Below are positions 34,371 through 48,489 of a stretch of 64,000 nt of DNA, piece after piece. This DNA comes from Edaphochlamys debaryana (lineage: Eukaryota > Chlorophyta > Chlorophyceae > Chlamydomonadales). Location of the stretch: contig JAEHOE010000081.1 in assembly GCA_016858145.1 (NCBI GenBank), positions 1 to 64,000 on the forward strand. The letters are read 5' to 3'. Under the pieces are notes generated by a model, which saw only the letters and a program-made list of their open reading frames with translations, was not told the origin of the DNA and searched no databases. Position numbers and translations under genes: made by a program. Position 1 is the stretch's first letter. Each line of letters opens with the position of its first letter.

Positions 34371-35576
34371 GTTCGCCACTGAGAGCTGGTTGGGGCGCCT
34401 GCCGCGAGCGCATTCGGCAGCGCGCGCATCTCTGGCCCGTAGCAGGCCAACGCCAAGCCGCTGGGTCAGGACGCAACGCAGCGGGTGTCAGGTCACTGAG
34501 GAAGCCACTGCAGGCTGCAGACTGGCGCCGGGCGTCGCAAGTTCGAGCCCGAGGGACAATGCCGCGCGTTGACCGCTGTTGCGCTCGGAGTGTGCAGGCC
34601 CGATGCAGCAGCAGTAACCATTATACATCTAAGTATACATCTACGCGCTTGCGCTGGGGCAGCCTTTTGGTTCAGGCTCGGGGCCGACAGAGCTCGCATG
34701 AAGCGCGCCTTGGTGCCTAACTCCCGCCGGCCAGCGGCCAGTTCACGAACCCGTTGGGGTCAGTCTACACCGCGAGGGAAGGAATGCTGCTGAGTTGACC
34801 GCGGTTTGAGCAGCGTTTGCTGTGCAAGACCTTCGACGTTAAGACTGATGCAGTAATTGGAGTGGAGTATGGAGGCAGTGCGGTCGCGTGGAGCGTTGGG
34901 GAGCGAGGTCAGCTGTTGCGCATGCGAGCACGACGCTCTTGACCGCGCTGGCGAGACGCAAGGGGGCGCACAACTGACACATCCCGCATACTGTTGACAC
35001 GCTGCAAGGCGTCTAATGCAGCTGCACGCCGCTCAGCAGCGGGCCGCTCTGAAGCACTCCGGCCATGCACGCCTACGCCTATACCTACGACTGTGCCTGC
35101 AGCTCCTCCCTGTGCCCATATGCTGCTTCACACCGATCGTCTCCACGTAGTCACTGATACCTGTCCTTCCAGCGCGGATTGCATCTTGCCGTTTCACGCC
35201 ACGGGAGAAACAAACGGCCGATACCACACGGAGCAGGACGCAAGAGACAGGTACGCCAAGGGAAGTACGTGATGCGCGGGCAAGGGCGGCCCAAACCGCC
35301 CATCCACCCCGACTCGCACCCGGCACGCGGGGTTCGCGGGGTGCCTCTCCTCCCTATCACCGGTGCTTGTGAGCACCCCTAACTGGGACTAGCGCTGGGC
35401 AGCTTATTGCCGGGGTTGTGGGGGCCGACGAGGGGCTGGACCGGACCGATCCGCGTAACCCGAGGCATGCCAGGCGAACCCACCCGCAGTCAGTACCTCC
35501 ATCTCTTTACAGCCGCCCTCCTCCTCCCCTGAAGCGTTCCCTGTGCACGCGGCACAGCCCTTGGAATCCTAGCCTC

Positions 35577-36795
35577 CGCTGTCACCGGTTGGGGGGGCGT
35601 GGAGGGGACCCGCAGGGTCCTGGGGTTTCCCTTTGGGTGGGATGGAGGTGGTGGGGGACTTGCCCCCCCCGGTTGCGTCCCTGGATACCCCCGTTTGACG
35701 CCCCGCCCTCACACCCTTCCACCCCGCAGCTAGCTGCCCTCATGCGTAATGCGGAGGGGCCCCGCCCTCCGCTGTCCCCGGTTGGGGAACCTGGAGGGGA
35801 CCCGCAGAGTCCTGGGGTTTCCCTTTAGGTGGGATGGGGATGGTGGGTGGGGTTGCGCCCCCGCCCCTCCCCACCCGACTCCCCCTCTGCAGGCCTCCCC
35901 TCGCCCCTGTGCCCCACTGTCACGACCCCGCACAAGGAGCGCTGGGAGGTGGTTGAGGGCTCTGGGCGATCGTGCAGGGCGGCATCACCCTGCGATGGGG
36001 AGGGAAGGGGGGGGATGGATGGCTTACTTGGTAGGGGTGGTGGGTGGGGTTGCGCCCCCGCCCCCCCCCACCCGACTCTCCCTCTGCAGGCCTCCCCTCG
36101 CCCCTGTGCCCCACTGTCACGCCTCCGCACAAGGAGCGCTGGGAGGTGGTTGAGGGCTCTGGGCGATCGTGCAGGGCGGCATCACCCTGCGATGGGGGAG
36201 GGAAGGGGGGGGATGGATGGCTGGTAGGGGTGGTGGGTGGGGTTGCGCTCTCGCCCCCCCCACCCGACTCTCCCTCTGCAGGCCTCCCCTCGCCCCTGTG
36301 CCCCACTGTCACGACCCCGCACAAGGAGCGCTGGGAGGTGGTTGAGGGCTCTGGGCGATCGTGCAGGGCGGCATCACCCTGCGATGGGGAGGGAAGGGGG
36401 GGGATGGCTTACTTGGTAGGGGTGGTGGGTGGGGTTGCGCCCCCGCCCCCCCCCCACCCGACTCTCCCTCTGCAGGCCTCCCCTCGCCCCTGTGCCCCAC
36501 TGTCACGACCCCGCGCAAGGAGCGCTGGGAGGTGGTTGAGGGCTCTGGGCGATCGTGCAGGGCGGCATCACCCTGCGATGGGGAGGGAAGGGGTACTTGG
36601 TAGGGGTGGTGGGTGGGGTTGCGCCCCCGCCCCTCCCCACCCGACTCCCCCTCTGCAGGCCTCCCCTCGCCCCTGTGCCCCACTGTCACGACCCCGCGCA
36701 AGGAGCGCTGGGAGGTGGTTGAGGGCTCTGGGCGATCGTGCAGGGCGGCATCACCCTGCGATGGGGAGGGGAGGGGGGGGATGGATGGCTGGTAG
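35577..36795 (+). repeat. Tandem ~190-bp units at the inner end of the left arm
   Basis: Five clear units share the core AAGGAGCGCTGGGAGGTGG, then a hairpin-capable GCAGGGCGGCATCACCCTGC, spaced 183-196 bp apart (cores near 35937, 36133, 36322, 36516, 36699). Two more diverged units precede them (35577 and 35765). Each unit has a C-rich stretch ending CTCTGCAG and a GT about 56 bp later, resembling an exon cassette. Confidence 0.85.
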
Positions 36796-36799
36796 GGGC

Positions 36800-39700
36800 G
36801 GGGGCCGACCCCCCCTCATCCACCCCCACCACGCCACCACCCGACGGGATTCTCACCCAGCCTCCTGCCCCAGCGCTGGGCTATGTCTAGGGACTCTGCT
36901 CGTGAAAGAACTCGGCCGGATGTGATCGGAGGGCCGTGCAAGAGCCGTTTTGACCAAGTTACGGGGGGGCTCCCTCCATGCCCACCCCATCCCAACCGCA
37001 CATCCACCCCCACCACGCCACCACCCGACGGGATTCTCACCCAGCCTCCTGCCCCAGCGCTGGGCTATGTCTAGGGACTCTGCTCGTGAAAGAACTCGGC
37101 CGGATGTGATCGGAGGGCCGTGCAAGAGCCGTTTTGACCAAGTTACGGGGGGGCTCCCTCCATGCCCACCCCATCCCAACCGCACATCCACCCCCACCAC
37201 GCCACCACCCGACGGGATTCTCACCCAGCCTCCTGCCCCAGCGCTGAGCTATGTCTAGGGACTCTGCTCGTGAAAGAACTCGGCCGGATGTGATCGGAGG
37301 GCCGTGCAAGAGCCGTTTTGACCAAGTTACGGGGGGCTCCCTCCATGCCCACCCCATCCCAACCGCACATCCACCCCCACCACGCCACCACCCGACGGGA
37401 TTCTCACCCAGCCTCCTGCCCCAGCGCTGGGCTATGTCTAGGGACTCTGCTCGTGAAAGAACTCGGCCGGATGTGATCGGAGGGCCGTGCAAGAGCCGTT
37501 TTGACCAAGTTACGGGGGGGCTCCCTCCATGCCCACCCCATCCCAACCGCACATCCACCCCCACCACGCCACCACCCGACGGGATTCTCACCCAGCCTCC
37601 TGCCCCAGCGCTGAGCTATGTCTAGGGACTCTGCTCGTGAAAGAACTCGGCCGGATGTGATCGGAGGGCCGTGCAAGAGCCGTTTTGACCAAGTTACGGG
37701 GGGGCTCCCTCCATGCCCACCCCATCCCAACCGCACATCCACCCCCACCACGCCACCACCCGACGGGATTCTCACCCAGCCTCCTGCCCCAGCGCTGGGC
37801 TATGTCTAGGGACTCTGCTCGTGAAAGAACTCGGCCGGATGTGATCGGAGGGCCGTGCAAGAGCCGTTTTGACCAAGTTACGGGGGGGCTCCCTCCATGC
37901 CCACCCCATCCCAACCGCACATCCACCCCCACCACGCCACCACCCGACGGGATTCTCACCCAGCCTCCTGCCCCAGCGCTGGGCTATGTCTAGGGACTCT
38001 GCTCGTGAAAGAACTCGGCCGGATGTGATCGGAGGGCCGTGCAAGAGCCGTTTTGACCAAGTTACGGGGGGGCTCCCTCCATGCCCACCCCATCCCAACC
38101 GCACATCCACCCCCACCACGCCACCACCCGACGGGATTCTCACCCAGCCTCCTGCCCCAGCGCTGAGCTATGTCTAGGGACTCTGCTCGTGAAAGAACTC
38201 GGCCGGATGTGATCGGAGGGCCGTGCAAGAGCCGTTTTGACCAAGTTACGGGGGGGCTCCCTCCATGCCCACCCCATCCCAACCGCACATCCACCCCCAC
38301 CACGCCACCACCCGACGGGATTCTCACCCAGCCTCCTGCCCCAGCGCTGAGCTATGTCTAGGGACTCTGCTCGTGAAAGAACTCGGCCGGATGTGATCGG
38401 AGGGCCGTGCAAGAGCCGTTTTGACCAAGTTACGGGGGGGCTCCCTCCATGCCCACCCCATCCCAACCGCACATCCACCCCCACCACGCCACCACCCGAC
38501 GGGATTCTCACCCAGCCTCCTGCCCCAGCGCTGGGCTATGTCTAGGGACTCTGCTCGTGAAAGAACTCGGCCGGATGTGATCGGAGGGCCGTGCAAGAGC
38601 CGTTTTGACCAAGTTACGGGGGGGCTCCCTCCATGCCCACCCCATCCCAACCGCACATCCACCCCCACCACGCCACCACCCGACGGGATTCTCACCCAGC
38701 CTCCTGCCCCAGCGCTGAGCTATGTCTAGGGACTCTGCTCGTGAAAGAACTCGGCCGGATGTGATCGGAGGGCCGTGCAAGAGCCGTTTTGACCAAGTTA
38801 CGGGGGGGCTCCCTCCATGCCCACCCCATCCCAACCGCACATCCACCCCCACCACGCCACCACCCGACGGGATTCTCACCCAGCCTCCTGCCCCAGCGCT
38901 GGGCTATGTCTAGGGACTCTGCTCGTGAAAGAACTCGGCCGGATGTGATCGGAGGGCCGTGCAAGAGCCGTTTTGACCAAGTTACGGGGGGGCTCCCTCC
39001 ATGCCCACCCCATCCCAACCGCACATCCACCCCCACCACGCCACCACCCGACGGGATTCTCACCCAGCCTCCTGCCCCAGCGCTGGGCTATGTCTAGGGA
39101 CTCTGCTCGTGAAAGAACTCGGCCGGATGTGATCGGAGGGCCGTGCAAGAGCCGTTTTGACCAAGTTACGGGGGGGCTCCCTCCATGCCCACCCCATCCC
39201 AACCGCACATCCACCCCCACCACGCCACCACCCGACGGGATTCTCACCCAGCCTCCTGCCCCAGCGCTGGGCTATGTCTAGGGACTCTGCTCGTGAAAGA
39301 ACTCGGCCGGATGTGATCGGAGGGCCGTGCAAGAGCCGTTTTGACCAAGTTACGGGGGGGCTCCCTCCATGCCCACCCCATCCCAACCGCACATCCACCC
39401 CCACCACGCCACCACCCGACGGGATTCTCACCCAGCCTCCTGCCCCAGCGCTGGGCTATGTCTAGGGACTCTGCTCGTGAAAGAACTCGGCCGGATGTGA
39501 TCGGAGGGCCGTGCAAGAGCCGTTTTGACCAAGTTACGGGGGGGCTCCCTCCATGCCCACCCCATCCCAACCGCACATCCACCCCCACCACGCCACCACC
39601 CGACGGGATTCTCACCCAGCCTCCTGCCCCAGCGCTGAGCTATGTCTAGGGACTCTGCTCGTGAAAGAACTCGGCCGGATGTGATCGGAGGGCCGTGCAA

Positions 39701-42700
39701 GAGCCGTTTTGACCAAGTTACGGGGGGGCTCCCTCCATGCCCACCCCATCCCAACCGCACATCCACCCCCACCACGCCACCACCCGACGGGATTCTCACC
39801 CAGCCTCCTGCCCCAGCGCTGGGCTATGTCTAGGGACTCTGCTCGTGAAAGAACTCGGCCGGATGTGATCGGAGGGCCGTGCAAGAGCCGTTTTGACCAA
39901 GTTACGGGGGGGCTCCCTCCATGCCCACCCCATCCCAACCGCACATCCACCCCCACCACGCCACCACCCGACGGGATTCTCACCCAGCCTCCTGCCCCAG
40001 CGCTGAGCTATGTCTAGGGACTCTGCTCGTGAAAGAACTCGGCCGGATGTGATCGGAGGGCCGTGCAAGAGCCGTTTTGACCAAGTTACGGGGGGCTCCC
40101 TCCATGCCCACCCCATCCCAACCGCACATCCACCCCCACCACGCCACCACCCGACGGGATTCTCACCCAGCCTCCTGCCCCAGCGCTGGGCTATGTCTAG
40201 GGACTCTGCTCGTGAAAGAACTCGGCCGGATGTGATCGGAGGGCCGTGCAAGAGCCGTTTTGACCAAGTTACGGGGGGGCTCCCTCCATGCCCACCCCAT
40301 CCCAACCGCACATCCACCCCCACCACGCCACCACCCGACGGGATTCTCACCCAGCCTCCTGCCCCAGCGCTGGGCTATGTCTAGGGACTCTGCTCGTGAA
40401 AGAACTCGGCCGGATGTGATCGGAGGGCCGTGCAAGAGCCGTTTTGACCAAGTTACGGGGGGGCTCCCTCCATGCCCACCCCATCCCAACCGCACATCCA
40501 CCCCCACCACGCCACCACCCGACGGGATTCTCACCCAGCCTCCTGCCCCAGCGCTGGGCTATGTCTAGGGACTCTGCTCGTGAAAGAACTCGGCCGGATG
40601 TGATCGGAGGGCCGTGCAAGAGCCGTTTTGACCAAGTTACGGGGGGGCTCCCTCCATGCCCACCCCATCCCAACCGCACATCCACCCCCACCACGCCACC
40701 ACCCGACGGGATTCTCACCCAGCCTCCTGCCCCAGCGCTGAGCTATGTCTAGGGACTCTGCTCGTGAAAGAACTCGGCCGGATGTGATCGGAGGGCCGTG
40801 CAAGAGCCGTTTTGACCAAGTTACGGGGGGGCTCCCTCCATGCCCACCCCATCCCAACCGCACATCCACCCCCACCACGCCACCACCCGACGGGATTCTC
40901 ACCCAGCCTCCTGCCCCAGCGCTGGGCTATGTCTAGGGACTCTGCTCGTGAAAGAACTCGGCCGGATGTGATCGGAGGGCCGTGCAAGAGCCGTTTTGAC
41001 CAAGTTACGGGGGGGCTCCCTCCATGCCCACCCCATCCCAACCGCACATCCACCCCCCACCACGCCACCACCCGACGGGATTCTCACCCAGCCTCCTGCC
41101 CCAGCGCTGGGCTATGTCTAGGGACTCTGCTCGTGAAAGAACTCGGCCGGATGTGATCGGAGGGCCGTGCAAGAGCCGTTTTGACCAAGTTACGGGGGGG
41201 CTCCCTCCATGCCCACCCCATCCCAACCGCACATCCACCCCCACCACGCCACCACCCGACGGGATTCTCACCCAGCCTCCTGCCCCAGCGCTGGGCTATG
41301 TCTAGGGACTCTGCTCGTGAAAGAACTCGGCCGGATGTGATCGGAGGGCCGTGCAAGAGCCGTTTTGACCAAGTTACGGGGGGGCTCCCTCCATGCCCAC
41401 CCCATCCCAACCGCACATCCACCCCCACCACGCCACCACCCGACGGGATTCTCACCCAGCCTCCTGCCCCAGCGCTGAGCTATGTCTAGGGACTCTGCTC
41501 GTGAAAGAACTCGGCCGGATGTGATCGGAGGGCCGTGCAAGAGCCGTTTTGACCAAGTTACGGGGGGGCTCCCTCCATGCCCACCCCATCCCAACCGCAC
41601 ATCCACCCCCACCACGCCACCACCCGACGGGATTCTCACCCAGCCTCCTGCCCCAGCGCTGGGCTATGTCTAGGGACTCTGCTCGTGAAAGAACTCGGCC
41701 GGATGTGATCGGAGGGCCGTGCAAGAGCCGTTTTGACCAAGTTACGGGGGGGCTCCCTCCATGCCCACCCCATCCCAACCGCACATCCACCCCCACCACG
41801 CCACCACCCGACGGGATTCTCACCCAGCCTCCTGCCCCAGCGCTGGGCTATGTCTAGGGACTCTGCTCGTGAAAGAACTCGGCCGGATGTGATCGGAGGG
41901 CCGTGCAAGAGCCGTTTTGACCAAGTTACGGGGGGGCTCCCTCCATGCCCACCCCATCCCAACCGCACATCCACCCCCACCACGCCACCACCCGACGGGA
42001 TTCTCACCCAGCCTCCTGCCCCAGCGCTGGGCTATGTCTAGGGACTCTGCTCGTGAAAGAACTCGGCCGGATGTGATCGGAGGGCCGTGCAAGAGCCGTT
42101 TTGACCAAGTTACGGGGGGGCTCCCTCCATGCCCACCCCATCCCAACCGCACATCCACCCCCACCACGCCACCACCCGACGGGATTCTCACCCAGCCTCC
42201 TGCCCCAGCGCTGAGCTATGTCTAGGGACTCTGCTCGTGAAAGAACTCGGCCGGATGTGATCGGAGGGCCGTGCAAGAGCCGTTTTGACCAAGTTACGGG
42301 GGGGCTCCCTCCATGCCCACCCCATCCCAACCGCACATCCACCCCCACCACGCCACCACCCGACGGGATTCTCACCCAGCCTCCTGCCCCAGCGCTGGGC
42401 TATGTCTAGGGACTCTGCTCGTGAAAGAACTCGGCCGGATGTGATCGGAGGGCCGTGCAAGAGCCGTTTTGACCAAGTTACGGGGGGGCTCCCTCCATGC
42501 CCACCCCATCCCAACCGCACATCCACCCCCACCACGCCACCACCCGACGGGATTCTCACCCAGCCTCCTGCCCCAGCGCTGAGCTATGTCTAGGGACTCT
42601 GCTCGTGAAAGAACTCGGCCGGATGTGATCGGAGGGCCGTGCAAGAGCCGTTTTGACCAAGTTACGGGGGGGCTCCCTCCATGCCCACCCCATCCCAACC

Positions 42701-45700
42701 GCACATCCACCCCCACCACGCCACCACCCGACGGGATTCTCACCCAGCCTCCTGCCCCAGCGCTGAGCTATGTCTAGGGACTCTGCTCGTGAAAGAACTC
42801 GGCCGGATGTGATCGGAGGGCCGTGCAAGAGCCGTTTTGACCAAGTTACGGGGGGGCTCCCTCCATGCCCACCCCATCCCAACCGCACATCCACCCCCAC
42901 CACGCCACCACCCGACGGGATTCTCACCCAGCCTCCTGCCCCAGCGCTGGGCTATGTCTAGGGACTCTGCTCGTGAAAGAACTCGGCCGGATGTGATCGG
43001 AGGGCCGTGCAAGAGCCGTTTTGACCAAGTTACGGGGGGGCTCCCTCCATGCCCACCCCATCCCAACCGCACATCCACCCCCACCACGCCACCACCCGAC
43101 GGGATTCTCACCCAGCCTCCTGCCCCAGCGCTGAGCTATGTCTAGGGACTCTGCTCGTGAAAGAACTCGGCCGGATGTGATCGGAGGGCCGTGCAAGAGC
43201 CGTTTTGACCAAGTTACGGGGGGGCTCCCTCCATGCCCACCCCATCCCAACCGCACATCCACCCCCACCACGCCACCACCCGACGGGATTCTCACCCAGC
43301 CTCCTGCCCCAGCGCTGGGCTATGTCTAGGGACTCTGCTCGTGAAAGAACTCGGCCGGATGTGATCGGAGGGCCGTGCAAGAGCCGTTTTGACCAAGTTA
43401 CGGGGGGGCTCCCTCCATGCCCACCCCATCCCAACCGCACATCCACCCCCACCACGCCACCACCCGACGGGATTCTCACCCAGCCTCCTGCCCCAGCGCT
43501 GGGCTATGTCTAGGGACTCTGCTCGTGAAAGAACTCGGCCGGATGTGATCGGAGGGCCGTGCAAGAGCCGTTTTGACCAAGTTACGGGGGGGCTCCCTCC
43601 ATGCCCACCCCATCCCAACCGCACATCCACCCCCACCACGCCACCACCCGACGGGATTCTCACCCAGCCTCCTGCCCCAGCGCTGGGCTATGTCTAGGGA
43701 CTCTGCTCGTGAAAGAACTCGGCCGGATGTGATCGGAGGGCCGTGCAAGAGCCGTTTTGACCAAGTTACGGGGGGGCTCCCTCCATGCCCACCCCATCCC
43801 AACCGCACATCCACCCCCACCACGCCACCACCCGACGGGATTCTCACCCAGCCTCCTGCCCCAGCGCTGGGCTATGTCTAGGGACTCTGCTCGTGAAAGA
43901 ACTCGGCCGGATGTGATCGGAGGGCCGTGCAAGAGCCGTTTTGACCAAGTTACGGGGGGGCTCCCTCCATGCCCACCCCATCCCAACCGCACATCCACCC
44001 CCACCACGCCACCACCCGACGGGATTCTCACCCAGCCTCCTGCCCCAGCGCTGGGCTATGTCTAGGGACTCTGCTCGTGAAAGAACTCGGCCGGATGTGA
44101 TCGGAGGGCCGTGCAAGAGCCGTTTTGACCAAGTTACGGGGGGGCTCCCTCCATGCCCACCCCATCCCAACCGCACATCCACCCCCACCACGCCACCACC
44201 CGACGGGATTCTCACCCAGCCTCCTGCCCCAGCGCTGGGCTATGTCTAGGGACTCTGCTCGTGAAAGAACTCGGCCGGATGTGATCGGAGGGCCGTGCAA
44301 GAGCCGTTTTGACCAAGTTACGGGGGGGCTCCCTCCATGCCCACCCCATCCCAACCGCACATCCACCCCCACCACGCCACCACCCGACGGGATTCTCACC
44401 CAGCCTCCTGCCCCAGCGCTGGGCTATGTCTAGGGACTCTGCTCGTGAAAGAACTCGGCCGGATGTGATCGGAGGGCCGTGCAAGAGCCGTTTTGACCAA
44501 GTTACGGGGGGGCTCCCTCCATGCCCACCCCATCCCAACCGCACATCCACCCCCACCACGCCACCACCCGACGGGATTCTCACCCAGCCTCCTGCCCCAG
44601 CGCTGGGCTATGTCTAGGGACTCTGCTCGTGAAAGAACTCGGCCGGATGTGATCGGAGGGCCGTGCAAGAGCCGTTTTGACCAAGTTACGGGGGGGCTCC
44701 CTCCATGCCCACCCCATCCCAACCGCACATCCACCCCCACCACGCCACCACCCGACGGGATTCTCACCCAGCCTCCTGCCCCAGCGCTGGGCTATGTCTA
44801 GGGACTCTGCTCGTGAAAGAACTCGGCCGGATGTGATCGGAGGGCCGTGCAAGAGCCGTTTTGACCAAGTTACGGGGGGGCTCCCTCCATGCCCACCCCA
44901 TCCCAACCGCACATCCACCCCCACCACGCCACCACCCGACGGGATTCTCACCCAGCCTCCTGCCCCAGCGCTGGGCTATGTCTAGGGACTCTGCTCGTGA
45001 AAGAACTCGGCCGGATGTGATCGGAGGGCCGTGCAAGAGCCGTTTTGACCAAGTTACGGGGGGGCTCCCTCCATGCCCACCCCATCCCAACCGCACATCC
45101 ACCCCCACCACGCCACCACCCGACGGGATTCTCACCCAGCCTCCTGCCCCAGCGCTGGGCTATGTCTAGGGACTCTGCTCGTGAAAGAACTCGGCCGGAT
45201 GTGATCGGAGGGCCGTGCAAGAGCCGTTTTGACCAAGTTACGGGGGGCTCCCTCCATGCCCACCCCATCCCAACCGCACATCCACCCCCACCACGCCACC
45301 ACCCGACGGGATTCTCACCCAGCCTCCTGCCCCAGCGCTGGGCTATGTCTAGGGACTCTGCTCGTGAAAGAACTCGGCCGGATGTGATCGGAGGGCCGTG
45401 CAAGAGCCGTTTTGACCAAGTTACGGGGGGGCTCCCTCCATGCCCACCCCATCCCAACCGCACATCCACCCCCACCACGCCACCACCCGACGGGATTCTC
45501 ACCCAGCCTCCTGCCCCAGCGCTGGGCTATGTCTAGGGACTCTGCTCGTGAAAGAACTCGGCCGGATGTGATCGGAGGGCCGTGCAAGAGCCGTTTTGAC
45601 CAAGTTACGGGGGGGCTCCCTCCATGCCCACCCCATCCCAACCGCACATCCACCCCCACCACGCCACCACCCGACGGGATTCTCACCCAGCCTCCTGCCC

Positions 45701-48485
45701 CAGCGCTGGGCTATGTCTAGGGACTCTGCTCGTGAAAGAACTCGGCCGGATGTGATCGGAGGGCCGTGCAAGAGCCGTTTTGACCAAGTTACGGGGGGGC
45801 TCCCTCCATGCCCACCCCATCCCAACCGCACATCCACCCCCACCACGCCACCACCCGACGGGATTCTCACCCAGCCTCCTGCCCCAGCGCTGGGCTATGT
45901 CTAGGGACTCTGCTCGTGAAAGAACTCGGCCGGATGTGATCGGAGGGCCGTGCAAGAGCCGTTTTGACCAAGTTACGGGGGGGCTCCCTCCATGCCCACC
46001 CCATCCCAACCGCACATCCACCCCCCACCACGCCACCACCCGACGGGATTCTCACCCAGCCTCCTGCCCCAGCGCTGAGCTATGTCTAGGGACTCTGCTC
46101 GTGAAAGAACTCGGCCGGATGTGATCGGAGGGCCGTGCAAGAGCCGTTTTGACCAAGTTACGGGGGGGCTCCCTCCATGCCCACCCCATCCCAACCGCAC
46201 ATCCACCCCCACCACGCCACCACCCGACGGGATTCTCACCCAGCCTCCTGCCCCAGCGCTGGGCTATGTCTAGGGACTCTGCTCGTGAAAGAACTCGGCC
46301 GGATGTGATCGGAGGGCCGTGCAAGAGCCGTTTTGACCAAGTTACGGGGGGGCTCCCTCCATGCCCACCCCATCCCAACCGCACATCCACCCCCACCACG
46401 CCACCACCCGACGGGATTCTCACCCAGCCTCCTGCCCCAGCGCTGAGCTATGTCTAGGGACTCTGCTCGTGAAAGAACTCGGCGGATGTGATCGGAGGGC
46501 CGTGCAAGAGCCGTTTTGACCAAGTTACGGGGGGGCTCCCTCCATGCCCACCCCATCCCAACCGCACATCCACCCCCACCACGCCACCACCCGACGGGAT
46601 TCTCACCCAGCCTCCTGCCCCAGCGCTGGGCTATGTCTAGGGACTCTGCTCGTGAAAGAACTCGGCCGGATGTGATCGGAGGGCCGTGCAAGAGCCGTTT
46701 TGACCAAGTTACGGGGGGGCTCCCTCCATGCCCACCCCATCCCAACCGCACATCCACCCCCACCACGCCACCACCCGACGGGATTCTCACCCAGCCTCCT
46801 GCCCCAGCGCTGGGCTATGTCTAGGGACTCTGCTCGTGAAAGAACTCGGCCGGATGTGATCGGAGGGCCGTGCAAGAGCCGTTTTGACCAAGTTACGGGG
46901 GGGCTCCCTCCATGCCCCACCCCATCCCAACCGCACATCCACCCCCACCACGCCACCACCCGACGGGATTCTCACCCAGCCTCCTGCCCCAGCGCTGGGC
47001 TATGTCTAGGGACTCTGCTCGTGAAAGAACTCGGCCGGATGTGATCGGAGGGCCGTGCAAGAGCCCGTTTTGACCAAGTTACGGGGGGGCTCCCTCCATG
47101 CCACCCCATCCCAACCGCACATCCACCCCCACCACGCCACCACCCGACGGGATTCTCACCCAGCCTCCTGCCCCAGCGCTGGGCTATGTCTAGGGACTCT
47201 GCTCGTGAAAGAACTCGGCCGGATGTGATCGGAGGGCCGTGCAAGAGCCGTTTTGACCAAGTTACGGGGGGGCTCCCTCCATGCCCACCCCATCCCAACC
47301 GCACATCCACCCCCACCACGCCACCACCCGACGGGATTCTCACCCAGCCTCCTGCCCCAGCGCTGGGCTATGTCTAGGGACTCTGCTCGTGAAAGAACTC
47401 GGCCGGATGTGATCGGAGGGCCGTGCAAGAGCCGTTTTGACCAAGTTACGGGGGGGCTCCCTCCATGCCCACCCCCATCCCAACCGCACATCCACCCCCC
47501 ACCACGCCACCACCCGACGGGATTCTCACCCAGCCTCCTGCCCCAGCGCTGGGCTATGTCTAGGGACTCTGCTCGTGAAAGAACTCGGCCGGATGTGATC
47601 GGAGGGCCGTGCAAGAGCCGTTTTGACCAAGTTACGGGGGGGCTCCCTCCATGCCCACCCCATCCCAACCGCACATCCACCCCCACCACGCCACCACCCG
47701 ACGGGATTCTCACCCAGCCTCCTGCCCCAGCGCTGGGCTATGTCTAGGGACTCTGCTCGTGAAAGAACTCGGCCCGGATGTGATAGGAGGGCCGTGCAAG
47801 AGGCCGTTTTGACCAAGTTACGGGGGGGCTCCCTCCATGCCCACCCCATCCCAACCGCACATCCACCCCCCACCACGCCACCACCCGACGGGATTCTCAC
47901 CCAGCCTCCTGCCCAGCGCTGGGCTATGTCTAGGGACTCTGCTCGTGAAAGAACTCGGCCGGATGTGATCGGAGGGCCGTGCAAGAGCCGTTTTGACACA
48001 GTTACGGGGGGGCTCCCTCCATGCCCACCCCATCCCAACCGCACATCCACCCCCACCACGCCACCACCCGACGGGATTCTCACCCAGCCTCCTGCCCCAG
48101 CGCTGGGCTATGTCTAGGGACTCTGCTCGTGAAAGAACTCGGCCGGATGTGATCGGAGGGCCGTGCAAGAGCCGTTTTGACCAAGTTACGGGGGGGCTCC
48201 CTCCATGCCCCACCCCATCCCAACCGCACATCCACCCCCACCACGCCACCACCCGACGGGATTCTCACCAGCCTCCTGCCCAGCGCTGGGCTATGTCTAG
48301 GGACTCTGCTCGTGAAAGAAACTCGGCCGGATGTGATCGGAGGGCCGTGCAAGAGCCGTTTGACCAAGTTACGGGGGGGCTCCCTCCATGCCCACCCCAT
48401 CCCAACCGCACATCCACCCCACCACGCCACCCACCCGACGGGATTCTCACCAGCCTCGCTGCCCAGCGCTGGGCTATGTCTAGGG
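36800..48485 (+). repeat. Satellite array, 184-bp unit, about 63 copies
   Basis: Direct, head-to-tail units, each containing ATGTCTAGGGACTCTGCTCG, run from 36883 to about 48476. Units are almost identical. A recurrent G/A variant just before ATGTCTAGG (gcgctgGgct or gcgctgAgct) marks about 15 units. Rare indels include a shorter G-run at 37331, 40090 and 45241 and an extra C at 41053 and 46021. Because 184 is not a multiple of 3, the recurrent 102- and 123-residue frames are not coding. The last units (from about 46480) accumulate many single-base indels. Confidence 0.97.
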
Positions 48486-48489
48486 ACTC

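Larger units (their letters stand above)
33440..36795 (+). repeat. Left inverted arm of the foldback-like element
   Basis: It begins GAGCTGTTCCAAATAATTCC and is matched in reverse complement by the right arm ending at 52091. Going inward it contains a noncoding outer part, a 156-bp tandem duplication (34058-34370), a unique middle (34400-35550), and about five to seven units of 183-196 bp (35577-36795). No convincing protein frame is present. Confidence 0.9.

Noticed and set aside
34480..34570. tRNA gene in the element arm
   Set aside because: It has a B-box-like core, but no acceptor stem, anticodon arm or proper length can be formed.
36883..48480. Dozens of identical 102- and 123-residue open frames
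   Set aside because: They are phase products of a 184-bp satellite. The unit is not a multiple of 3, both strands give frames, and there is no domain or start context.
36800..48485. CRISPR array
   Set aside because: Units are 184 bp and contiguous with no unique spacers, in a eukaryotic genome.
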